From Cupriavidus basilensis (lineage in GTDB: Bacteria; Pseudomonadota; Gammaproteobacteria; Burkholderiales; Burkholderiaceae): DNA of 41,511 nt. Numbering within the stretch: position 1 is the stretch's first letter; each line of letters starts with the position of its first letter. The notes beneath the pieces were generated by a model. That model saw only the letters and a list, made by a program, of their open reading frames with translations. It did no database searches and was not told the origin of the DNA. The stretch spans positions 1-41,511 of the forward strand of contig NZ_JARJLM010000699.1 of assembly GCF_029335485.1 (NCBI RefSeq), written 5' to 3'. The position numbers and the translations under genes were made by a program. This document shows positions 9,717 through 20,006 of this stretch, piece by piece.

Positions 9717-12700
9717 ATGAACAAGAGCTATGCACTAGTCTGGAACCAGGCACTGGGCTGCTGGAACGTCGCCAGCGAACTGACCCGGCGGCGCGGCAAG
9801 GCCGGCCGCGGCAAGGTAGTGATCGCCGCGGGCGTATCGCTGCTCGGCCTGCTCGGGCAGGCTCCGGCCTTTGCCCTGCCAAATGGCGCGGCGATAGTCG
9901 CCGGCGACGCCACCTTGCAGACCTCCCCCGATGGCAAGCACATGACCATCGACCAGCAGAGCAACAAGCTGATCACCAACTGGAACGAATTCAGCGTGGG
10001 CGGCAACGAACGCGTCAGCTTCCGCCAGCCCGGCAGCGCATCCATCGCCCTCAACCGCGTCATCGGCACCAACGGCAGTGACATCCAGGGCCGCATCGAC
10101 GCCAACGGCAAGGTGTTCCTGGTCAACCCCAACGGCGTGGTGTTCGGCAAGTCCGCCCAGGTCAACGTCGGCGGCCTGGTGGCTTCCACCCAGAACATCA
10201 CCGACAAGGATTTCCTCGGCGGCAACTACCGCTTCGCCGGCAACTCCGGCGCCGCCATCAGCAACGCCGGCACCCTGACCGCCAGCGAAGGCGGCAGCGT
10301 CGCCCTGCTCGGCGCCCAGGTCAGCAACAGCGGCGTGGTCCAGGCACGCATGGGCAGCGTCGCGCTGGGCGCGGGCAAGGACTTCAGCGTCAACTTCGAC
10401 GGCAATGGCCTGCTCAACCTGCAGGTCAACAGCGGCGCGGTGGATGCCCTGGCACGGAACGGTGGCCTGCTCAAGGCCGACGGGGGCCAGGTGCTGATGA
10501 CCGCCAGGAGCGCCGACAGCCTGCTCAAGACCGTGGTCAGCAACCAGGGCGTGATCGAGGCCAAGACCCTGCAGAACAAGTCCGGCAGGATCGTGCTGGA
10601 TGGCGGCGGCAGCGGCATCGTGCGGGTCGCCGGCCGTCTGGACGCCAGCGCCCTCGATGGCCAGGGCAACGGTGGCGTGGTGGAAACCCGGGGCGCCCAG
10701 GTAGAAGTGCAACTGGCGACGGTGGTAGATACCCGCGCCGACAAGGGCAACACCGGCACCTGGACAATCCGCTCCAAGGATGTGAGCATCGCCAGCCTTG
10801 ACGGCAACAACGGCGGCAAGACCCCGACCCTGCGGGCCGATACCCTGTCGCGAAACCTGGACAGCACCAATATCGAGTTGACCAGCAGCAGTGGCGACCT
10901 GTCCGTCAAGGCTCCGGTGTCCTGGCGCAGCGGCAACAAACTGAGCCTGACGGCCGAGCACGGCGATGTCCGCGTCGATGGCGAACTGCGCGCCAGCGGC
11001 GACAGGGCCAGCCTCGCGCTGACCGCGCAGAACGGTAGCGTCCGCCTGAACGACAACCTCGCCCTTACCGGCGCGGGCGCCGGTCTGGCGCTGAACTACG
11101 GCAAAAACGGCTACTCGCTCAAGGACGGCAAAGCGGTGACCCTCTCCGGCACCGGCGCCACCTTCCAGTCCAACGGCGAGTCTTACGCCGTGATCCAGAA
11201 CCTGGCCCAACTGCGCGGCATCGACAACGGCCTGAGCGGCCGCTACGTACTGGGCAACAGGATTGCCGGCAACGGTGCCCGTTTCCGGTCGCTGGGCGAC
11301 GCCGGCACCTTCAGCGGGGTGTTCGACGGCCTGGGCAATACCATCGATAACCTGTCCATCCATGGCGACGGCTTCATCGGCCTGTTCAGTGTGAACGCCG
11401 GTGACATCCGCAACCTGAATCTCGATCGTATCTCGGCCAGCGCGGCTCGCGCCACCCACTACAACGCCCAGGTCGGCACGCTGGCGGGGGTCAACCTCGG
11501 CAGCATCTTCAACGTCAAGGCCACCAATGTCCACGTTACCGGCGGCTCCATGTTGAACAGCCTTGGCGGGCTGGTGGCGATGAATCTGCAAGGGGGCAGC
11601 ATCGACAAATCCTCTGCCAGCGGCAAGGTGATCGGCGACAGCAATACCTATGCCATGGGCGGGCTGGTGGCCCTTAACATGGGCAACGGCAATGGCGTGG
11701 CGAAGATCTCCAATAGCCAGGCCGATGTCGCCCTGGCCGGGCAGATGCAGAACGGCTCCAACTTCTATGGCGCGGGTGGCCTGGTCGGCGTGAACCGTAG
11801 TGCACAGATCCTCAACAGCAGCAGCAAGGGCTCGGTCGATCTGGCCGGCAACGGGCTGAACCTGGGTGGCCTGGTGGGCATCAACGACGGCGGCTCGCTG
11901 ACCAATGTCGAATCCTCCGCCAGCGTTTCGGGAAAGGGTCGGGATGGCGTCCTGGGTGGCCTGGTCGGCCTTAACAACGGCGGCTCGCTGACCAACGCCT
12001 CGGCCAGCGGCAAGGTCGCCGGCGCCGGCGCGGAGGCGCTCGGCGGCCTGATCGGCAAGAACCAGCAGGGGTCTGTCACCAACGGCTCCGCCAGCGGCGA
12101 TGTGAGCGATGGCAGTGGCCGTTATCTGGGCGGTCTGATCGGTCACAACCAGGGTGGGACCCATGCCAATGTCTCCGCCTCCGGCAGCGTGAGCGGTGGC
12201 AAGGGTGCCTATATTGGCGGCCTGGTCGGCCTCAACGCCAATGGCTCGTTCACTAACGCCTTGGCCAGCGGCAAGGTCACCGGCGCCGGCGCGGAGGCGA
12301 TCGGCGGCCTGATCGGCAAGAACCAGCAGGGGTCTATCGCCAACGGCTCCGCCAGCGGCGATGTGCTCGATAGCAAGAGCCGTTACGTGGGCGGCCTGAT
12401 CGGCCATAACCTGGGCGGGCGTCACACCAATGTCTCCGCCTCCGGCAACGTGAGCGGCGGAGCGGGCGCCCATATCGGCGGCCTGGTCGGCTTCAACGAA
12501 AGCGGCTCGCTGAACAACGCCTCGGCCAGCGGCAAGGTCACCGGCGCCGGCGCGGAGGCGATCGGCGGTCTGATCGGCAAGAACCTGGAGGGCACCCTGA
12601 CCAATCTCACCGCCAAGGGCGATGTGCGCGATGAAAGCAGCGGTAACGTGGGGGGGCTGATCGGCTACAGTGGCTTCGCTACGATCAACAGGGCCGAGGC

Positions 12701-13184
12701 ATACGGCAAGGTTACCGGCGGCACCGGTGCCAGCGTCGGCGGGCTGATCGGCTTCAGCCGCGACGGCTCGATCCATGGCGCCAGGGCTGACGGCGCGGTC
12801 ACCGGCGGCATGGGCGCCAATGCCGGCGGGCTGATTGGCTACCTCGACGGAGGCAGCGTGACGGCTTCCTCGGCCAGCGGCGATGTCGCAGGAGGGGCCG
12901 GTAGCCATGTCGGTGGCCTGGTTGGCATGAACGTTGGCCAGATCAGCAACGCCTCCGCCTCCGGCCAGGTCACCAGCAAGGCTGGCCGGACCCTCGGTGG
13001 CCTGGTTGGCTGGAACAGCGGCTCCGTTAGCCAGTCGTCGGCCAGCGGCAAGATCAACCCCTTGGGCTCCGGCTATACCATCCACGGTGGCCTGATCGGC
13101 GTGAACTTCGGCAGGCAGTCGTTCAACAAGGTCGAAGGCGAAGCCGCCAAGGTACCGATGATGGGCCTTGAATTCGGCATCTAA
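9717..13184 (+). CDS. TpsA adhesin with ESPR signal, TPS domain and GLUG repeats
   Basis: This 1155-residue secreted filamentous-haemagglutinin-type exoprotein is exported by the TpsB encoded just upstream. Residues 1-28 match the extended signal peptide region (MNKSYALVWNQALGCWNVAS...), followed by a hydrophobic core and a cleavage region near APAFA. The TPS/haemagglutination domain runs from about residue 55 and includes the NPNGVVFG motif. From about residue 540 to the end the protein is a chain of roughly 29-residue GLUG units (GGLVG.N...SxASGxV), predicted to fold as a beta-helix. The only cysteine I see is in the signal peptide. An AAGAGG ribosome site precedes the ATG. Likely roles are adhesion or biofilm formation; no toxin domain is visible at the C-terminus. 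Confidence 0.92.
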   Translation: MNKSYALVWNQALGCWNVASELTRRRGKAGRGKVVIAAGVSLLGLLGQAPAFALPNGAAIVAGDATLQTSPDGKHMTIDQQSNKLITNWNEFSVGGNERVSFRQPGSASIALNRVIGTNGSDIQGRIDANGKVFLVNPNGVVFGKSAQVNVGGLVASTQNITDKDFLGGNYRFAGNSGAAISNAGTLTASEGGSVALLGAQVSNSGVVQARMGSVALGAGKDFSVNFDGNGLLNLQVNSGAVDALARNGGLLKADGGQVLMTARSADSLLKTVVSNQGVIEAKTLQNKSGRIVLDGGGSGIVRVAGRLDASALDGQGNGGVVETRGAQVEVQLATVVDTRADKGNTGTWTIRSKDVSIASLDGNNGGKTPTLRADTLSRNLDSTNIELTSSSGDLSVKAPVSWRSGNKLSLTAEHGDVRVDGELRASGDRASLALTAQNGSVRLNDNLALTGAGAGLALNYGKNGYSLKDGKAVTLSGTGATFQSNGESYAVIQNLAQLRGIDNGLSGRYVLGNRIAGNGARFRSLGDAGTFSGVFDGLGNTIDNLSIHGDGFIGLFSVNAGDIRNLNLDRISASAARATHYNAQVGTLAGVNLGSIFNVKATNVHVTGGSMLNSLGGLVAMNLQGGSIDKSSASGKVIGDSNTYAMGGLVALNMGNGNGVAKISNSQADVALAGQMQNGSNFYGAGGLVGVNRSAQILNSSSKGSVDLAGNGLNLGGLVGINDGGSLTNVESSASVSGKGRDGVLGGLVGLNNGGSLTNASASGKVAGAGAEALGGLIGKNQQGSVTNGSASGDVSDGSGRYLGGLIGHNQGGTHANVSASGSVSGGKGAYIGGLVGLNANGSFTNALASGKVTGAGAEAIGGLIGKNQQGSIANGSASGDVLDSKSRYVGGLIGHNLGGRHTNVSASGNVSGGAGAHIGGLVGFNESGSLNNASASGKVTGAGAEAIGGLIGKNLEGTLTNLTAKGDVRDESSGNVGGLIGYSGFATINRAEAYGKVTGGTGASVGGLIGFSRDGSIHGARADGAVTGGMGANAGGLIGYLDGGSVTASSASGDVAGGAGSHVGGLVGMNVGQISNASASGQVTSKAGRTLGGLVGWNSGSVSQSSASGKINPLGSGYTIHGGLIGVNFGRQSFNKVEGEAAKVPMMGLEFGI
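11985..12767 (+). repeat. 261-bp super-repeat in tpsA (three tandem copies)
   Basis: Copies begin at 11985, 12246 and 12507, each exactly 261 bp (87 codons, three GLUG units of 29 residues). Copies 1 and 2 are close over their whole length. Copy 3 matches them over its first third (ASGKVTGAGAEAIGGLIGKN) and then diverges. Shared DNA blocks such as GGCCAGCGGCAAGGTCACC show recent duplication rather than only protein-level periodicity. Confidence 0.85.
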
Positions 13185-13216
13185 CCCGCGCCGCGCCGCG
13201 CCGGGCAAACCGGCAA

Positions 13217-13248
13217 CCGGCCTGGCATGCCTGTGCATGCCAGGCCGG
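13217..13248. terminator. strong hairpin after tpsA
   Basis: A perfect 13-bp stem (CCGGCCTGGCATG with CATGCCAGGCCGG) and a 6-base loop sit 33 bp after the tpsA stop. No T-run follows, so termination efficiency cannot be judged. Position and stability fit the end of the tpsBA transcript. The remaining bases to 13384 show nothing further. Confidence 0.6.
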
Positions 13249-13384
13249 TGCGCCGTTGTCACTCTCCCGCGCTGTGACCGCTGGTACCTGGACGTCCCGG
13301 CGTGTCCGCAGCACGGCAGGTTCGCCCCTTAGACTACAAAATGAGCAACTTCAAGGTGATTTGCAATTTTCGCGGTAAAGGATG

Positions 13385-13413
13385 TTGCCAAGGTCTCTGG
13401 ACTAGTCCATAAT
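13385..13413 (+). promoter_or_regulatory. probable promoter of tRNA-Thr
   Basis: TTGCCA at 13385-13390 and CATAAT at 13408-13413 have a 17-bp spacing. They lie about 115 bp upstream of the mature tRNA, in a locally AT-richer segment and on the tRNA strand. Confidence 0.5.
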
Positions 13414-13524
13414 GCAGTCCATCGATTCGAGGGTGGAAGCAAAAACCTCAATAAAATCAATCACTTGGAGTGCATTGGGGTGCCGTATCCCAAGCCTGCG
13501 TTCCAGTGCGGTACAGCATGTCAG

Positions 13525-13914
<390 letters not shown>

Positions 13915-14116
13915 ACCGATCCCTCCGCACGTCCGGCATCGCGGCTCCACTTCGCCGAATCAGCAGGGCACGGTATGGGTGGACGTACGTCTGCCGCGTC
14001 CGAAAATCACCGGTGGCTTCTCGTCCGCAAGAGCTTAAAATGCGCATTCCGGCCGTTTCCAGACTGAGCAGCGAGGAGAATGGTCATACCGGCTTTCTCT
14101 ATCTCGGGCATTCAAT

Positions 14117-17023
14117 ATGCGCCTCAAGGGACGATTCAATCCCCTCGCTGGACCTTTCGCCTCCGCCACCATTGCTCTGTTCCTGCTCATCGCCCCGGTG
14201 GTTACCTCTCAAGCGCACGACATCACGTTATCCGGCCGGATGGCCGCAAGTGCTCGTCCTTGGCTCGGCGAACCGGAGCGCCAGTGGTTGGCAGAGCGCA
14301 GGCCGCTCAAGGTTGGGGTCGTGTTCCCAGACTATCCGCCCTTGTCCATCCTGTATGCCGACCGCTACCAAGGCGTCACCGCGGACTATCTGACCCTGAT
14401 CTTCGAGCAATCGCCTGAAGTACGGGCTTTCCCATCCCGGGCGGCGGCGCTGGCCGCCTTGCGCTCCGGGGCAATCGACTTGCTGGGTGCAGGCAGCGAA
14501 ATAGAGAGCAAGGAAAACGGCCTGCTCCGCAGTGAATCCTACCTCCCGGACCGCCCTGTTCTAGTGACGTCCGGCACCAAGCCCTTCGAGCGCGAACGCC
14601 CGGGGACCGTGCTGGGTATGACCGTGGGCTATCTGCCTGAATCTGCAGTACACGAGGCCTATCCCTTAAGCAAGGTCCGATTGTTCGACAGCCCTCAACG
14701 GGCGCTGGAGGCGCTGACACTGGGGGAGATTGACGCGGTGCTAGGTGACGCGGTGTCGTCGCACTACCTGATACAGACGAACTACCTGCTGAGTCTACGC
14801 ATCGAGAATTTCGCGCCGATCGAGAGCCAGGGCTTTCGGTTCCTTCTGCGCCCAGGAGATGAGCCGCTGCGGGATATCATTGACCGCGCGATACCCAGGA
14901 TCTCCATGCGCTATGGGGAAGACATCCTGCGCAGCTGGAGCGCCGGGCGCCGTTTGAGGATCGAAGACGAACGCGTGAAACTGACGCCTGCGGAGCAGCG
15001 CTGGCTGGATGCCCACCCGCAGGTGCCTGTGGCGGTCAACTACTCGCTTGGCGCGCTGGGCGAGTTGGGCCCGGATCGCGGCGTGACCGGCATTGGCCAC
15101 GACTACCTGGAATTGATCAGCCAGCGTAGTGGCCTGAAGTTCTCGTACGTGGGAACGAAGAATACCGTCGAATCGAAAAGGCTGATTGCCGAGGGGCACG
15201 CACTTTTGACTCCGGTCATGTCTCAGTCTGACCAGTTGGAGACGCAACTGGACATATTGCCGCCGTATCTGCGCAGTTCGACTGTATTGATGACGGCAAC
15301 CCGTGGTGGCCGTGACGACGGAAGGCGTTTCGACGGACTTTCCGATCTGAATGGGAGGACCCTCGCGACGGGTGAAGGCTACTTTTTTATCGATACGATA
15401 AAACGCGACTATCCGGAGATCCATTTAAAGGTATACCCCACATTCCTTGATGCGATGCGTTCGGTTGATTCAGGACAGAACGAGGCGTACCTGAGCAGCG
15501 ACTACACCGGCCGGTACTTGTCAGCGCAGTACTTCGGCAATCGTATCCAGGTCGCCGGGATCTTGCAGGACATCTCCACGCCTATTGGCGTCGGCGTCGC
15601 GAAAAACCAGCCGGAGTTGCAAAGCATCCTGGAGAAAACGCAGCTGGCGATCACGCCGCAAGAGGTCGCGGACATCGTCCACGCCTGGGAGCCGCGCTTC
15701 GCCAGGGGCGGGAGCGACTTCTGGCGCGACCACCGGGCCAGGATCCTCCAGCTAAGCGGCGCCTTCGCTGCCCTTATCTCGATTTCGCTTATCTGGGCCT
15801 TCTACCTGAGGCGCCAAGTCCGCAGGACCCGGGAAGCGGAAGAACGGGCCGAGTCCGCCAATCAAGCCAAGAGCGTCTTCCTGTCAACGATGAGCCATGA
15901 GATCCGCACGCCGCTGAACGCGATCATCGGTCTGCAGGAGCTCGCACTAATGAAGGCCAAGCAGGGAGAGGTCGATGTCCAGTCGTTGTCCATTGCCCAG
16001 GAAGCTGCGCAAGGACTTCTCCTACTGCTGGGCAACGTGCTCGACCTTTCCCGCATCGAATCCGGCAAGATCGATTCGTCCCCCGAGCCAGTGCTGGTCA
16101 AAGCTCAGATTGAAAGGATCATTCAAGTCGTTGCGGGCATGGCTCAGCAAAAGGGCCTATCGCTGGATCTCGACATTGAAGACGATCTGGCTGAATGGGT
16201 AATGATGGATCCGCTGCATTTCAAGCAGGTACTGTTCAACCTGCTGAGCAACGCAATCAAGTTCACTGCGGCGGGCGGTGTCACGATACGTGCCATGGCC
16301 GACCGGGTGCAGGAACGACTGCACCTGAAGCTCGATGTCATCGATACGGGGATCGGCATCTCCGATGACGACAAGGCGAAGTTGTTCAGACCTTTCTCGC
16401 AAGTTGGCCAGCAGGCCTCCGCGCAGACGACGGGAAGCGGGCTCGGCCTGAATATCAGCCGGCGTTTGGTCCACAAAATGGGTGGGACCATCGACCTCCG
16501 TAGTGAGCTTGGCAAAGGGTCGTGCTTTAGCGTCGAGCTGAATTTGCCTGTCTGCGAGCCCCCGGCCGCTGTCAAGGTTGAGGCGCTGCCACACCGGCAG
16601 GGCGCATCCGCTGAAGCACGTCAGCTCTCTGTACTGGTGGCGGAGGACAATCCTTTCAATCGCCAAACACTCGGCACACAGATCGAGACGATGGGTCACA
16701 AGGTTGCCATGACCGAAGACGGTCAGCAGGCCTTTGAAACATGGCTTGGCACCCACTTCGATGTCGTGATAACCGACAGGCAGATGCCGCGTCTGAGTGG
16801 TTTCGAACTGGCCCAGCGAATACGTTGGGAGGAGACTCGGAGCAAGCGCCGGCGATGCCGGATCATTGGCCTGACGGCCAGCGCCGAGGCGGAAACCGTG
16901 GAACAATGTCTGGCGGCAGGGATGGACGAAATTGTGTTCAAACCGGTCACTCTTGAAGAGCTCAAGCGCGCGCTCTCGGTCGAGAAGTCTCAAGACAGTG
17001 CCAATGACACCGCCTCGCATTGA
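14117..17023 (+). CDS. BvgS/EvgS-like hybrid sensor histidine kinase
   Basis: This is a 968-residue membrane sensor. A signal-peptide-like start (TIALFLLIAPVVTSQAHD) is followed by two periplasmic Venus-flytrap (SBP_bac_3-type) domains. The first begins at RRPLKVGVVFPDYPPLSI; the second runs from about residue 300 (LDAHPQVPVAVNY). One transmembrane helix lies near residue 555 (IWAFYLRR). The HisKA domain has phospho-acceptor His594 (STMSHEIRTPLNAIIGL), followed by an HATPase (NLLSNAIKF, DTGIGIS, GSGLGLNI). The REC domain has Asp887 (VITDRQMPRLSG). Unlike BvgS there is no PAS domain after the membrane helix and no C-terminal Hpt domain. No response regulator is adjacent. Its ligand and target are unknown. 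Confidence 0.92.
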   Translation: MRLKGRFNPLAGPFASATIALFLLIAPVVTSQAHDITLSGRMAASARPWLGEPERQWLAERRPLKVGVVFPDYPPLSILYADRYQGVTADYLTLIFEQSPEVRAFPSRAAALAALRSGAIDLLGAGSEIESKENGLLRSESYLPDRPVLVTSGTKPFERERPGTVLGMTVGYLPESAVHEAYPLSKVRLFDSPQRALEALTLGEIDAVLGDAVSSHYLIQTNYLLSLRIENFAPIESQGFRFLLRPGDEPLRDIIDRAIPRISMRYGEDILRSWSAGRRLRIEDERVKLTPAEQRWLDAHPQVPVAVNYSLGALGELGPDRGVTGIGHDYLELISQRSGLKFSYVGTKNTVESKRLIAEGHALLTPVMSQSDQLETQLDILPPYLRSSTVLMTATRGGRDDGRRFDGLSDLNGRTLATGEGYFFIDTIKRDYPEIHLKVYPTFLDAMRSVDSGQNEAYLSSDYTGRYLSAQYFGNRIQVAGILQDISTPIGVGVAKNQPELQSILEKTQLAITPQEVADIVHAWEPRFARGGSDFWRDHRARILQLSGAFAALISISLIWAFYLRRQVRRTREAEERAESANQAKSVFLSTMSHEIRTPLNAIIGLQELALMKAKQGEVDVQSLSIAQEAAQGLLLLLGNVLDLSRIESGKIDSSPEPVLVKAQIERIIQVVAGMAQQKGLSLDLDIEDDLAEWVMMDPLHFKQVLFNLLSNAIKFTAAGGVTIRAMADRVQERLHLKLDVIDTGIGISDDDKAKLFRPFSQVGQQASAQTTGSGLGLNISRRLVHKMGGTIDLRSELGKGSCFSVELNLPVCEPPAAVKVEALPHRQGASAEARQLSVLVAEDNPFNRQTLGTQIETMGHKVAMTEDGQQAFETWLGTHFDVVITDRQMPRLSGFELAQRIRWEETRSKRRRCRIIGLTASAEAETVEQCLAAGMDEIVFKPVTLEELKRALSVEKSQDSANDTASH

Positions 17024-17168
17024 CGCGACCTGCCAGGTGCGCCGCGATCCTCGCTACCCGTGATCCAGTCTGCGAAGCGTGTGGGCGATGCGCAAGCTCG
17101 CCGGCGCCACCCCAAGGCAGTTCCGGCCGCCGCGTGCGACCGGCGGGCCGGCCGCTCGGGCGTGCTTC

Positions 17169-17184
17169 ATTAAATCCATTTAAT
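17169..17184. promoter_or_regulatory. AT-rich inverted repeat upstream of the efflux operon
   Basis: ATTAAAT-CC-ATTTAAT is a perfect 7-bp inverted repeat in a GC-rich leader, 69 bp before the first efflux gene. It is a reasonable operator or promoter element. Which regulator binds is not evident; OmpR-type regulators more often use direct repeats. Confidence 0.45.
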
Positions 17185-17253
17185 CATTGCGCGACAGGGC
17201 CGACAGGAGGTGTTCGCTAAGCTCGCTTCATTCATGTTGCGAGGACTCCATTC

Positions 17254-18801
17254 ATGTCAGGGCCGTACCGCCCGGCGCTATCGCGCTGCACGCTTCGCCT
17301 CCCGGGACCGGGAATCCAGGGAGCGGCCAGGTCACCTTCGCGCCCGCGGCGTCGGCTTCCTGCGCCGATTGCGCGCCTGGCTCCGCTCCTGGTGCCCGTG
17401 CTCGCGCTGTTCTTGCTGCCGGGGTGCTCGTTCGTGCCCACCTACCAGCGGCCCGATGTGCCGATGGCCCAGTCCTGGGCTGGCGCCGCGCAAGCGCCGC
17501 TGGCCGATACCGTTCCCGTCAGGAGCGGTTGGTGGCGTGCCTACGGCGATCCGAATCTGGATACGCTGGTCGAGCGCAGCCTGAAGCACAATTTCTCGCT
17601 GGCGTCGGCGGTGGCGAGCGTGGACCAGGCGCGCGCCAATGCCGAAAGGAGTGGCGCGGCCCTGTATCCGAGCCTGTCGCTCGGCGGCAGCGTCGAGCGC
17701 GGCGGCAAGAAGAGCGGCGGTTCGAGCAGCCACGGCCAGAGCCTCTTTGCCGAGGCGAGCTACGAGATCGATTTCTGGGGCCGCAATTCGGCCAATGCGA
17801 ATGCGGCGAGCCTGCTCGCGCGCGCCTCGGAATTCGATCGGGACACGGTCGCGCTGACCCTGACCGCATCGGTCACGGATACCTACTTCCAGATCCAGGG
17901 GCTGCGCCGCCGCCTTGTGCTGGCGCAAGCCATCTCCGACGCCGCCGCGCACATCCTGCAACTGCTCCTGGCCCAACGCGACGCAGGCGTCGCCACCGAA
18001 CTGCAGGTGCAGCAGCAGCGCAACGCACTCGCCACGTTCCAGGCGGCAGTGCCCGTGCTGCAACAGCAGCTCGAACAAAGCACTCACCTCCTTGCGACGC
18101 TGACAGGCACGGCGCCCGAGCAGTTCGCGGCGGGCGAGGCGCCATTGAACAGCATTCCGATTCCGCAGGCGCGCCCTGATATTCCCGCCAGCCTGCTCGA
18201 GACAAGGCCCGACATCCGCTCGAAGGAGGCGGCGCTGCAATCGGCAAACTTCAGCGTCGGCGCGGCGCGCGCGGCGTTCTTTCCCAGCATCGTGCTGACG
18301 GCCGACGGCGGTTTCAGCAGTACCTCGCTGTCCCGCCTCCTGTCGAGTCCGTTCGGGACCATTGCGTCCACGCTGGCCGCTCCCATCCTCGATGGCGGCG
18401 CGTTGCGCGGCCAGTTGCATGCGAATCAGGCGGCAGTGGCAAAGGGCGTCGCCGACTATCGTCAGACGGTCGTCACGGCGTTGCAGGACGTCGAGGATGC
18501 GCTCTCGGCCGCCAGGCAGCTCCAACTCGCCGAAACGGCGGATCAGGCCGCGGCCGACGCCGCGCGCAAGGCCGTCACGCTGGCCGAAGCGCAGTACAAG
18601 CTCGGCACGGTCGATTTCCTGACCGTGCTCGACACCGAACGCACGCTCTACCAGGCCGAAGACACGCTCGCGCAGGTCCGTCTGCAACGCCTTCAGGCAT
18701 CAGTCGGGCTGTTCCGCGCGTTTGGCGGAGGCGAGGGCGTGACCGATATGCCAGCCGCGCCCGCATCCCGCGACAACCCAAGCAATCCCACTCTCTCATG
18801 A
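17254..18801 (+). CDS. RND efflux outer membrane lipoprotein (NodT/OprM family)
   Basis: This TolC-like outer membrane channel forms the outer part of a tripartite efflux pump. A lipobox LLPGC with Cys58 follows a hydrophobic stretch (LLVPVLALFLL), and the mature part begins SFVPTYQRPDVPMAQSW. Both outer-membrane-efflux repeats are present. The signatures SLKHNFSLASAVASVDQARAN, RPDIPASLLETRPDIRSKEAAL and GGALRGQLHANQAAVAKG are typical of NodT proteins. The ATG at 17254 gives an unusually long, arginine-rich region before the lipobox, so the real start may be further in. Its stop overlaps the adaptor gene start (ATGA), implying translational coupling. Confidence 0.93.
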   Translation: MSGPYRPALSRCTLRLPGPGIQGAARSPSRPRRRLPAPIARLAPLLVPVLALFLLPGCSFVPTYQRPDVPMAQSWAGAAQAPLADTVPVRSGWWRAYGDPNLDTLVERSLKHNFSLASAVASVDQARANAERSGAALYPSLSLGGSVERGGKKSGGSSSHGQSLFAEASYEIDFWGRNSANANAASLLARASEFDRDTVALTLTASVTDTYFQIQGLRRRLVLAQAISDAAAHILQLLLAQRDAGVATELQVQQQRNALATFQAAVPVLQQQLEQSTHLLATLTGTAPEQFAAGEAPLNSIPIPQARPDIPASLLETRPDIRSKEAALQSANFSVGAARAAFFPSIVLTADGGFSSTSLSRLLSSPFGTIASTLAAPILDGGALRGQLHANQAAVAKGVADYRQTVVTALQDVEDALSAARQLQLAETADQAAADAARKAVTLAEAQYKLGTVDFLTVLDTERTLYQAEDTLAQVRLQRLQASVGLFRAFGGGEGVTDMPAAPASRDNPSNPTLS

Positions 18802-20006
18802 AGCAGGTAGAACATATTCCGCGTGAGCCGGAGGCTCGACGTGGGCACGGATCCAGGCGCGTCGCGGGCGTTGCGCTGCTCATCGCGCTCGCCTTGCCGG
18901 TGTGGTGGTTCTGGCCCGCGCATCCCGCGCGCACGGCCGCTGCCGCTGTGCCCGTCAACGCTGGCCAGGCAAAGCGGATCGACTTTCCGATCCGCGTGGA
19001 CGCGGTCGGGACGGTGCAGCCACTCAACTCGGTCGATGTGAAAGTCCGCGTCGATGGCCAGTTGCAGCGCGTGGCCTTCACCGAAGGGCAGGACGTCAGC
19101 CAGGGGCAGGTGCTGGCACAGCTCGACCAGGGGCCGCTCACGGCGCAATTGCATCAGGCCGAAGCCGCGCAGCGCAAGGACCAGGCGAGCCTGGACAATG
19201 CGCGTCTCGATCTCGCGCGCTATGCGAAGCTGGTCGGCATCGGCGCCGCCACTTCGCAGAGCGTGGATACGGCGAAGGCGCAGGTGCAAGCGTTGGCCGC
19301 CACCGTTGCAGCCGATGCCGCGACGGTGCAGAGCGACCGCCTGCAACTGGGATACACGACCCTGGCTGCGCCGTTCCGGGGACGGGTCGGCGCGCGCGAG
19401 GCGGACATCGGGGCCATCGTCCACCCGGCCGATGCGACCGGCATCGTGACCGTTACGCAGATGGAGCCGATCACCGTGCTGTTTTCCGTACCGCAAGAGC
19501 AGCTGCCGGATCTGCTGGCGAACCAGGCGAAGGCACCGCTCCCGGTGAGCGTCACCGCCCGTGCCGGCGGGGAAGCGCTCGCAAACGGCGCGCTGGTTTT
19601 CATCGACAGCCATGTCGATGCGGCCACCGGCCAGATCAAGCTGAAGGCATCGTTCACAAACCAGGATCGCAAGCTGTGGCCAGGCGAATTGGTGAACACC
19701 CATGTCCTGGTACGCACGGACAGCCAGCGCCTAGCCGTGCCGAGCCGCGCGATCGTCAATACGCAAAGCGGGCCGCAACTGTATACGGTCGCGGCGGACG
19801 GCAAGGCGCAGATGCGCGCGGTACAGACCGGCGCGAGCGTGGACGGCATGACCGAGATCCGTAGCGGCATCGCCGCCGGCGACCTCGTTGTGTTCGATGG
19901 CCAGAGCCGCCTGAATCCCGGTACGCGCGTTGCCGTCAGCATCGTCCCGGCGGCCGCCGAAGCCAGCGCGTCGCCCGCCGGGACCAGCCCTGGTATCCCG
20001 TCATGA
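18798..20006 (+). CDS. RND efflux periplasmic adaptor (MdtA-like)
   Basis: This 402-residue membrane fusion protein links the inner-membrane pump to the outer channel. An N-terminal membrane anchor (VAGVALLIALALPVWWFW) precedes the barrel-sandwich/lipoyl half LNSVDVKVRVDGQLQRVAFTEGQ. A coiled-coil hairpin (QLHQAEAAQRKDQASLDNARLDLARY), the matching second lipoyl half LAAPFRGRVGAREADIG, and the beta-barrel and membrane-proximal domains (TLYTV-like region near QLYTVAADG) follow. Four-base overlaps with both neighbours indicate one operon. Similarity is strongest to the MdtA/MuxA type. Confidence 0.93.
   Translation: MKQVEHIPREPEARRGHGSRRVAGVALLIALALPVWWFWPAHPARTAAAAVPVNAGQAKRIDFPIRVDAVGTVQPLNSVDVKVRVDGQLQRVAFTEGQDVSQGQVLAQLDQGPLTAQLHQAEAAQRKDQASLDNARLDLARYAKLVGIGAATSQSVDTAKAQVQALAATVAADAATVQSDRLQLGYTTLAAPFRGRVGAREADIGAIVHPADATGIVTVTQMEPITVLFSVPQEQLPDLLANQAKAPLPVSVTARAGGEALANGALVFIDSHVDAATGQIKLKASFTNQDRKLWPGELVNTHVLVRTDSQRLAVPSRAIVNTQSGPQLYTVAADGKAQMRAVQTGASVDGMTEIRSGIAAGDLVVFDGQSRLNPGTRVAVSIVPAAAEASASPAGTSPGIPS

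Noticed and set aside
11985-12767. Regular repeats considered as a CRISPR-like array
   Set aside because: The repeats are coding, in frame, and translate to GLUG adhesin units; there are no short palindromic repeats with unique spacers.
9735-13262. 1175-codon open frame antisense to tpsA
   Set aside because: It mirrors the repetitive high-GC tpsA gene and gives a repetitive A/D/Q/H-rich translation without domains. The sense strand has a clear TpsA protein with signal peptide and ribosome site.
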